Shown: positions 57,664 through 64,000 of the stretch, piece after piece
Layout: each line of letters starts with the position of its first letter
How positions within the stretch are numbered: the stretch's first letter is position 1
NCBI RefSeq assembly: GCF_020905335.1
Contig: NZ_JAJJMN010000003.1
Coordinates: forward strand, 62,001 to 126,000
Source: Flavobacterium lipolyticum
GTDB lineage: Bacteria > Bacteroidota > Bacteroidia > Flavobacteriales > Flavobacteriaceae
Reading direction: 5' to 3'
Length of the DNA stretch: 64,000 bases
Translations under genes and position numbers: made by a program
The notes under the pieces: model-generated
Seen by the model: only the letters and a program-made list of their open reading frames with translations
Databases searched by the model: none
Told to the model about the DNA's origin: nothing

Positions 57664-59298
57664 ATGTTTAAAATATCACTAAAAAATTCAATTCTTCTGG
57701 CAGCCTATGCTTTGCCAAATACAATTCTTAGTTTCGGAATAGTGTACATTATAAACAACACTTTGTCAGGCAACAAGTCATTTATGACGGATTATACCGG
57801 AATGGTTTTTTTTGCAATTGTTGTATATACTTATCTGATAAACATCATTTTTCAGAAAGGGCTCAATGAGTTTTCCTTTAAAATGTTATACGACAACGAA
57901 AAAACAATATTCTCAAAAATACTTCAAACCTCACTGATAAAATTAGAAAACTTAGGTTCTCAGCGTTTTTTTACCGTTGTTGAAGATTTACGGGTATTTG
58001 GGCTTTTACCTTATACCGTAACCCATACCGTAAATTCTGTTTTAATGTTAGTGCTTTGTTTGATCTATATGTTTACCATCTCGGTAAGTTCTGCTCTTAT
58101 TGTGGTAGTATTGATTATAGCCGTTGCCGCTTCCTATTTTGTAGTAATCAACTCTATGTCTAAAAAAGTAACCAGTCTCAGAGAATACAATGACGATTAT
58201 TACAAGTATGTGGACGATGTTATGAAAGGATTTAAAAAACTAAAACTGAGTTTTTTCAAAGCTGAAAACTTAATGAATAGATTTTTAATTCCGAATCGGG
58301 ATCAGGCGGGTGAATTAGACTTTAAAATTAGTTATATCTTTTTGTCTATTAATCTTATTAGTCAATATGGTTTATATGCCATTATCGCAACTATTTTGTT
58401 TGTATTACCGTCATGGGGATTATTGAGTCAGTCTGATGTGATAGCGTATGTAGTAATTGTTTTATTCATTTCAGGCCCCATAAATAACCTGATCAATCTG
58501 CAGCAAACCTATACACGTTTTATCGTGGCCAATAAAAGAATCAAGGATTTCTTGAAAGACTTTGAAGTAGATGAAGATGTAAAAAAACTAGTGCCAATAG
58601 ACAACACTTCTTTTGAAAGTATCGAATTCAAAGACATACATTTTTCATACAATAGCGATTCCAACGACAGTGCTTTTGCATTAGGACCAATAAACTTAGC
58701 AGTTAAGGAAGGCGAGACCATCTTTATTGTTGGTGGAAACGGTTCCGGAAAAAGTACCTTTATCAATACCTTCACTGGATTATACACACCTTCTAAAGGA
58801 GAGATTCTTTTAAATGGAAAAGAAATAGAATCGGGTCAGGAAAATCAAAATTTAATTGCAGCCGTGTTCACAGACGATCATATATTTTCTCATAATTATG
58901 AAGAATATACCGTTGAAAACAATCCGGAATACAAACAGTTATTAGAAATGATGAAGCTGGACAAAGTCATTTTAGATGATAAAGAAAGTTCTGCCAGAAG
59001 AAAATTTTCTAAAGGACAAAGTAAAAGAATGTCCTTGATTTTTGCCTTAATGGAGAAAAAACCAATCCTGGTTTTAGACGAATGGGCCGCCGATCAGGAT
59101 CCTTATTTCAGGAAGTTTTTTTACGAAGAACTTATCCCAAAGTTAAAAGCAGAAGGTAAAACAATCATTGCTGTAACACATGATGACGCTTATTTCCATC
59201 TGGCAGACCGAATTATAAAATTTAATTACGGTAAAATTGATGCTGAGGTAAAAGTAGATAAATCAAAAGAATACAGTAAAGAGCTTTTCTGGGCATAA
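57664..59298 (+). CDS. Cyclic-peptide export ABC transporter (SyrD/PvdE-like)
   Basis: This 544-residue fused permease-ATPase has about six N-terminal membrane segments (residues about 10-300), then a nucleotide-binding domain. Walker A is GGNGSGKST (Lys363). The signature loop is FSKGQSKR (near 448) instead of LSGGQ. Walker B and the following region read ILVLDEWAADQDP (near 466-478). The DEWAADQDP segment is characteristic of the SyrD/PvdE subgroup, which exports NRPS peptides or siderophore precursors across the inner membrane. It is the only export pump in the window and probably carries the product of this cluster. The 146-base gap upstream holds a TAATTTTG (57546) resembling the Bacteroidota -7 element TAnnTTTG, but no matching -33 box. 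Confidence 0.9.
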   Translation: MFKISLKNSILLAAYALPNTILSFGIVYIINNTLSGNKSFMTDYTGMVFFAIVVYTYLINIIFQKGLNEFSFKMLYDNEKTIFSKILQTSLIKLENLGSQRFFTVVEDLRVFGLLPYTVTHTVNSVLMLVLCLIYMFTISVSSALIVVVLIIAVAASYFVVINSMSKKVTSLREYNDDYYKYVDDVMKGFKKLKLSFFKAENLMNRFLIPNRDQAGELDFKISYIFLSINLISQYGLYAIIATILFVLPSWGLLSQSDVIAYVVIVLFISGPINNLINLQQTYTRFIVANKRIKDFLKDFEVDEDVKKLVPIDNTSFESIEFKDIHFSYNSDSNDSAFALGPINLAVKEGETIFIVGGNGSGKSTFINTFTGLYTPSKGEILLNGKEIESGQENQNLIAAVFTDDHIFSHNYEEYTVENNPEYKQLLEMMKLDKVILDDKESSARRKFSKGQSKRMSLIFALMEKKPILVLDEWAADQDPYFRKFFYEELIPKLKAEGKTIIAVTHDDAYFHLADRIIKFNYGKIDAEVKVDKSKEYSKELFWA

Positions 59299-59302
59299 TA
59301 AG

Positions 59303-59373
59303 GTGTGCAAAGATAGCGCACGGATTAAACAGATTCGCTAAAGCGAAAACGCGGATTGACGCAGATTTTTTTT
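59303..59373 (+). terminator. Tandem hairpins and T8 run after the exporter gene
   Basis: Five bases after the exporter stop, GTGTGC and GCGCAC (59303-59321) form a 6-bp stem with one G-T pair. A second perfect hairpin follows (TTCGC-TAAA-GCGAA, 59334-59347), and eight T residues end at 59373. Two similar CGGATT..CAGATT segments (near 59321 and 59352) flank the second hairpin. It could end the exporter transcript, but the T-run is not directly attached to a stem. It may instead be a dispersed genomic repeat. Confidence 0.35.
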
Positions 59374-59410
59374 GTTTATGTCTTATTCTGAAAATAGAAT
59401 TTTAAATTAT

Positions 59411-59818
59411 GCTCCGGCGGAGCATAATATTTATAGCAAAAATATCCATTACCATAAACAAGCTCCGGAGGAGCGAAATATCTGTAGCGTCCAGAGGAGC
59501 AAGATTGGTATAGCTCCGGAGGAGCGAAATATCTATAGCATCCAGGTGAGCAAGATCGGTATAGCTCCGCAGGAGCGAAATATCTGTAGCATCCAGGTGA
59601 GCAAGATCGGTATAGCTCCGCAGGAGCGAAATATCTATAGCATCCAGATGAGCAAGGTAGGTGTAGCTCCAGAGGAGCGAAATATCTATTGCATCCAGAG
59701 GGGCAAGGCAGGTATAGCTCCAGCGGAGCATAATATTTATAGCAAAATTATCCAACACCAAATACAAGCTCCGGAGGAGCGAAATATCTATAGCATCCAG
59801 ATTGGAAAATTCAATTTG
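59411..59818. repeat. Eight-unit 51-bp tandem array of hairpin repeats
   Basis: Units start at 59411, 59462, 59513, 59564, 59615, 59666, 59717 and 59768, exactly 51 bases apart. Each opens with a 13-base hairpin, GCTCC-nnn-GGAGC, whose 5-bp stem is invariant while the 3-base loop varies (GGA, GCA, AGA, GGC, AGC). A conserved A+T block follows (GAAATATCTATAGC or TAATATTTATAGC). Units 1 and 7 share the GGAGCATAATATTTATAGCAAA variant, and each is followed by a CAAGCTCCGGAGGAGCG unit, so pairs 1-2 and 7-8 look like copies of one larger block. Since 51 is a multiple of 3, open frames with a 17-residue repeat (APEERNIYSIQ...) appear on both strands. I regard these as artefacts. The array fills most of the gap between the exporter and the next NRPS gene. 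Confidence 0.9.
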
Positions 59819-59884
59819 TTTAATTCCTAAAAATTAAGCGAAACAAGATATCATTTAGTTCTAATTGCGTAAAAATATTTTAAA

Positions 59885-62800
59885 ATGAAACTCACCCTTC
59901 CTCAGCAAGATGTTTATTTCGAGCAGTTATTATATCCCAATGAGCCCATCTATAACATTGGGGCTAAGATTAAAATTAAAGGCCAAATAAACCATGATGC
60001 ATTTCAAAAAGCATACATTGCTTTAATTGATCAGCACGATTCGTATAGAAGTATACTTACCAGCAAGCACGAAAATGTTCGGATTAAAATTGTAGAAGAT
60101 CATAATTCAGCTTTGGGATTTGTTGATTTTTCTCACTCAGGAGAACCTTTCGAGGCAGCAAATGTGTACATGCAGGAAGAGTTTGCAAAGCCTTTTGATT
60201 TATTTGGAGAGCATCTTTTGCATGTTTTTACCCTCGTTAAAGTTCAGGAAAATTTCCATTATTTATTTTCCGTTTACCATCATATCATAACCGATGGGTG
60301 GGGTACGTCGTTAATGTTCCAGAGATTGGTGCAAAATTACAATGAGATTCTCGAACATGGGAAAATTCAAACCGTATATCCTTTTAGCTACAAAGACTTT
60401 GCAGTTGATGATGCCGTTTATCAGCGATCAGAATCGTACCATCAGGACAAAATCTACTGGACCAAAAAGTTTGAATCCTTACCTCAGAACCTGTTTGATA
60501 AATTAGAAGATAACATTCAGATCAATGAAAGTGATCGCAAGGAGCTAATTGTCAAAAGAGAGGTATACAATCAGTTAAATTCGTTAGCGATACGTTATAA
60601 ATGTTCTACTTTTAATGTCATTCTGGCTATCTTGTACGCTTATTTTGGAAGAAAACACCAGAACAATGATTTTGCCATCGGACTACCGGTTTTAAACAGG
60701 AGTAAGGCCAGTTACAAAAAAACAGTTGGTCTTTTTATGGGAGTGTCTCCTTTAAGAATTTCGATTGATTTTAACGCCACTTTCGAGAGTTTAATTGCAG
60801 AAATAAAAACTACCCTAAGACATGATTATCGCCATCAGCGATTCCCGTTAGGAAAGTTAATTCAGGAGCTTCAGGTTTTTAGTGAAAAAGAGAGACTGTT
60901 CAATATTACACTTTCTTATGAAAAACAAAATTATTCTAATGATTTTCTTCATACCCACACACAGGTAATTCCGCTCACACATAAATCCGAGCGTGTAGCT
61001 TTGGCCATTTACATCAGAGAGTTTGATGAAGACGAGGATGTAAAAATTGACTTTGACTACAACTTGAATTATTTTACAGAGACACAAATCACACAGGTCG
61101 TTCATCACTTCGAAAATTTAGTTCACGCTATTTTAGACGCTCCTGATCAGGTTCTAAAAGAATTAAACTATCTGGGAGAAGACGAAAAGCGCCAGGTTGT
61201 CGAAACATTCAATACCACAAAAGTTGACTATCAGAAAGAGAACACAATTTTGGATGTATTTCAGGATCAGGTGATAAAGTTTAGCACAAAAGAAGCCCTA
61301 AAAGACGATTATAGAAGTTACACCTATGCCGAACTGGATCAATTATCAGGTCAGATAGCCGAATACTTAAGGATCAATTACGGAAAAGAGGACAAATCAC
61401 CAATAGCCGTTTTATTAGGACGTTCGGCCAATATTGTCATTGTGTTACTGGGGATACTCAAAGCAGGCAGAGCTTATATTCCTCTAGATCCTTCATTCCC
61501 TGAGGACCGATTGAATTACATTATAGAAAACAGCCAGATTAAACTGCTTATCAATGAAAAAGGTTATATGTTGCATACAGACGATGAGGTACAGGTACTA
61601 TCTTTAGAGACAATCTTAGAAAAGGCCGCAGGATTAGAAGGAAAGCCATCTCTGACAGTTTCTCCTCATGATACCGCGTACATCCTTTACACCTCAGGTT
61701 CAACAGGCAATCCGAAAGGTGTTGAAATAGGGCATCAATCCCTGTTGAATTTCCTCAGCAGTATGCAGCAGGAGCCGGGGGTGAAGCCGAACGATGTATT
61801 ATTTTCGGTTACAACTTACTCTTTTGATATTTCAATTTTAGAATTCTTTGTGCCTCTATTGTCGGGAGCTGCTTTATATATGGCAAATCAGGAAATTTTA
61901 GCCGATCCGACGGTTATTATCCAAAAAATTCAGGAGATTCAACCCACAATAATTCAGGCAACACCAAGTTTTTACCAAATGCTCTTCAATGCCGATTGGA
62001 ACGGAGACAAACGTTTGAAAGTACTTTGTGGAGGAGATTTATTAAGTGAAGCATTGGCCGAAAAGTTAATCAGTCATAGTTTAGAAGTCTGGAACATGTA
62101 CGGTCCGACGGAAACCACCATTTGGTCGAGTTTGAAAAAACTGGAACATGCGAAAGAGGCATCAAATATTGGAAAACCAATACACAACACACAAATTTAC
62201 CTACTGGATTCGTTTTTGAGTCCAAAACCAATTGGAACTCCCGGAGCAATTTATATAGCCGGGGATGGACTGGCAAAAGGATATTATAAAAATACCACAT
62301 TGACTCAGGAAAAATTTATAAAAAATCCGTTTCAGACGAATGGTTTATTATACGAAACCGGAGATGTGGGCCGATGGAATGACAAAGGAGAAATCGAATT
62401 TTTAGGGCGAAATGATAATCAGGTTAAAATTAGAGGATATCGAATTGAACTGGGAGACATCGAATCGCATTTGAATAAGATTTCCGGAATAAAAGAATCG
62501 GTTGTAATTGCAAAAAAAGGGAACCAGCAGGAAGCTTTTTTAGTAGCTTATGTGGTAAAAACGGAAGAAATAACAGATACAAGAGAAATTGTTGCGACAT
62601 TAAAAAGGAACCTTCCATACTATATGATTCCAAGTACAATTGTTCTTTTAGAGGAGTTTCCGCTAACACCAAATCAAAAAATTGACCGTAAGAACTTAGC
62701 GCAAAGGGCCATTGAACATCATACAGCAAACGATGATTTTAAAGCACCAGATTCTGAGGTAGAGAAAAAATTGGCAACCTATTGGAAAGAAATTTTAAAC

Positions 62801-64000
62801 AGTAAAAAAGAAATCAGTACCAATGACAATTTCTTTGCACTTGGCGGACATTCTCTAAACGCAGTTAAACTTGCGGGATCAATAGCAAAAAATCTTTGGT
62901 ACGACGTTAGTCTTAAAACGGTTTTCGATTATCCCACGATCAGATTAATGGCTGATTATTTAGTGACTTTAAAACCCAATGACAAACAGGGTATACCATT
63001 TACAACTCTAAAAACTGATTTTGCAATAACACCTTCACAGCAAGAATTATGGGTAGCATGTCAGGATCGGCAAAAATCGATTGCTTATAATATGGTAGCC
63101 GTTTTTGAAATTAATGGGACCGTATTTCCGGATAAAATCAACAATGCGATGTCTCAGTTAATTTTTGAAAATGAAATTCTCCGTACCAATTTTGTGGAAA
63201 GCAAAGGCGCTGTTTTTCAAAAAATTGGGAAACAAGAGGATATCGATTTTAAGATCACTCAGCTGCAGATTGATAACGAACAAAAAGAGGAGACTATTCA
63301 GCGATACATAGAAACACCGTTTGATTTAGAACATGATGTATTGGTAAGAATGCTGCTCGTACAAACGGGCGAGACAACATCATCATTGGTTTTTTGCACC
63401 CATCATATTATTATGGATGGAGTTTCATTAGAGTTTTTTACCCAAGAATTTATTCAAAAATACAATCATGCTGATTCCTTAATTAAAAACTCAGGTATTC
63501 AGTTTAAAGACTATACAGCATGGTTAGCTTCTGAAAATGACGACAAAACCACTTTCGATTTTTGGCAAAGATATTTGGAGGGGTACATTATCAAAGAAAC
63601 GATCCATAGAGATTTTAATCAAAACGGGCCATTGCAAAATGGAGCGTATTATGATGATGAGTTTACCATTGAGGATACTAAAGCATTAAAAAAGTTCGCT
63701 CAGGAACAAAAAAGTACACTTTATAATACGATTATTTCGCTTTTAAATGTGCTCATTCATAAAATTAACGACCACAATGACATTGTAATTGGAACCGTTA
63801 ATGCGGGAAGAAATAATGCTGATATTGCGACAATGATAGGAATGTTTGTAAAAACGCTGCCGCTTCGTGTTCGGTTAAATGAAGACATCGTTTTTTTAGA
63901 CCTCTTAAAACAAGTTCAGGAAGACGTTCTCTTACTAAATACGCATCAGGATTTTCCATCACAACTTAAAAAAGAAACGCTGTTTGATGTTTTAGTAAGC
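59885..64000 (+). CDS. NRPS subunit, 3' partial: C-A(Gly)-PCP-C...
   Basis: The frame runs from an ATG at 59885 to the right edge without a stop (1372 residues seen). The first domain is a C domain starting at residue 1 (LPQQDVYF; HHIITDGWG at 132) with no docking domain before it, which fits a starter (acyl-accepting) C domain or an acceptor without TubC. The A domain follows (YTSGSTGNPKG at 602), then the PCP (LGGHS, Ser990) and a second C domain (HHIIMDGVS at 1173), which is cut. The A pocket reads D-I-L-Q-L-G-M-I-W, a standard Gly code. The gene lies beyond the TE-containing subunit, the exporter and the repeat array. It may begin a second NRPS pathway or feed the same one. The A10 motif is PNQKID rather than NGKVD, with the catalytic Lys kept. 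Confidence 0.92.
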   Translation, partial: MKLTLPQQDVYFEQLLYPNEPIYNIGAKIKIKGQINHDAFQKAYIALIDQHDSYRSILTSKHENVRIKIVEDHNSALGFVDFSHSGEPFEAANVYMQEEFAKPFDLFGEHLLHVFTLVKVQENFHYLFSVYHHIITDGWGTSLMFQRLVQNYNEILEHGKIQTVYPFSYKDFAVDDAVYQRSESYHQDKIYWTKKFESLPQNLFDKLEDNIQINESDRKELIVKREVYNQLNSLAIRYKCSTFNVILAILYAYFGRKHQNNDFAIGLPVLNRSKASYKKTVGLFMGVSPLRISIDFNATFESLIAEIKTTLRHDYRHQRFPLGKLIQELQVFSEKERLFNITLSYEKQNYSNDFLHTHTQVIPLTHKSERVALAIYIREFDEDEDVKIDFDYNLNYFTETQITQVVHHFENLVHAILDAPDQVLKELNYLGEDEKRQVVETFNTTKVDYQKENTILDVFQDQVIKFSTKEALKDDYRSYTYAELDQLSGQIAEYLRINYGKEDKSPIAVLLGRSANIVIVLLGILKAGRAYIPLDPSFPEDRLNYIIENSQIKLLINEKGYMLHTDDEVQVLSLETILEKAAGLEGKPSLTVSPHDTAYILYTSGSTGNPKGVEIGHQSLLNFLSSMQQEPGVKPNDVLFSVTTYSFDISILEFFVPLLSGAALYMANQEILADPTVIIQKIQEIQPTIIQATPSFYQMLFNADWNGDKRLKVLCGGDLLSEALAEKLISHSLEVWNMYGPTETTIWSSLKKLEHAKEASNIGKPIHNTQIYLLDSFLSPKPIGTPGAIYIAGDGLAKGYYKNTTLTQEKFIKNPFQTNGLLYETGDVGRWNDKGEIEFLGRNDNQVKIRGYRIELGDIESHLNKISGIKESVVIAKKGNQQEAFLVAYVVKTEEITDTREIVATLKRNLPYYMIPSTIVLLEEFPLTPNQKIDRKNLAQRAIEHHTANDDFKAPDSEVEKKLATYWKEILNSKKEISTNDNFFALGGHSLNAVKLAGSIAKNLWYDVSLKTVFDYPTIRLMADYLVTLKPNDKQGIPFTTLKTDFAITPSQQELWVACQDRQKSIAYNMVAVFEINGTVFPDKINNAMSQLIFENEILRTNFVESKGAVFQKIGKQEDIDFKITQLQIDNEQKEETIQRYIETPFDLEHDVLVRMLLVQTGETTSSLVFCTHHIIMDGVSLEFFTQEFIQKYNHADSLIKNSGIQFKDYTAWLASENDDKTTFDFWQRYLEGYIIKETIHRDFNQNGPLQNGAYYDDEFTIEDTKALKKFAQEQKSTLYNTIISLLNVLIHKINDHNDIVIGTVNAGRNNADIATMIGMFVKTLPLRVRLNEDIVFLDLLKQVQEDVLLLNTHQDFPSQLKKETLFDVLVS

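Noticed and set aside
59402..59767. Minus-strand open frame across the same array
   Set aside because: It is the mirror of the same repeat artefact.
59411..59818. Possible CRISPR array
   Set aside because: The whole 51-bp unit is repeated with small variation; there are no unique spacers and no cas genes.
59372..59830. Open frame of about 150 codons with repeated APEERNIYSIQ units
   Set aside because: It is a by-product of the 51-bp tandem repeat, open on both strands because the period is a multiple of three; no plausible start context or domain.

Overview
The window is an A+T-rich stretch in which every credible gene lies on the + strand. It is almost entirely one very large non-ribosomal peptide synthetase (NRPS) locus with a single polyketide (PKS) module. 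The TubC-type docking domains, SusC/TonB-style outer-membrane barrel with a carboxypeptidase-regulatory-like N-terminus, absence of Shine-Dalgarno sites and codon bias all point to a Bacteroidota organism, most likely a member of the Flavobacteriaceae (Flavobacterium-like). This is inferred from style, not from a marker gene.

Layout. (1) 1-38910: an assembly line of eight megasynthase genes plus one stand-alone CmlA-like diiron beta-hydroxylase. In gene order: [C]-A-PCP-C (start off the left edge); half-C-A-PCP-C-A-PCP; C-A-PCP-C-A-PCP; hydroxylase 1; C-A-PCP-E; C-A-PCP-C-A-PCP; C-A-PCP; KS-AT(degenerate)-ACP; C-monooxygenase-A-PCP. (2) 38966-42797: a three-gene precursor cassette (aminotransferase, 4-hydroxymandelate-synthase-like enzyme, FAD oxidase) that looks like a 4-hydroxyphenylglycine (Hpg) pathway. 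(3) 42865-53457: the terminating NRPS (C-PCP-C-A-PCP-C-A-PCP-TE) and a second CmlA-like hydroxylase. (4) 53458-59298: a palindromic, MITE-like spacer, a type II thioesterase, a small exported protein, an outer-membrane receptor/barrel and a SyrD/PvdE-type cyclic-peptide exporter. (5) 59299-59884: hairpins and an eight-unit 51-bp repeat array. (6) 59885-64000: the start of a further NRPS gene with a Gly-type module, cut by the right edge.

Specificity codes were read by eye against the PheA alignment and are inferences. In gene order they suggest Ala, Ile/Val, Val, Ser, Tyr/aromatic, an unusual DSALIAEVW (partly His-like, with epimerization), Hpg-type DIFHFGLIF, Val, Hpg-type DIFHFGLIF, a C2 unit from the PKS module, an unassigned residue after a flavin monooxygenase, an A-less module, DSALTAEVW again, and a basic residue before release by the TE. 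The two Hpg-type A domains agree with the in-cluster Hpg cassette. The two hydroxylase genes each sit next to a gene carrying a DSALxAEVW A domain. I do not recognise the product. A large cyclic or linear lipo/depsipeptide-like compound with Hpg and beta-hydroxy residues is the working hypothesis.

Subunit order is supported by docking elements: TubC N-termini on four synthases follow subunits whose C-termini end in short acidic/beta-branched tails such as EIDIDL, ENISL, KTITI and KFNI. No regulator, tRNA, rRNA, transposase or CRISPR array was seen.
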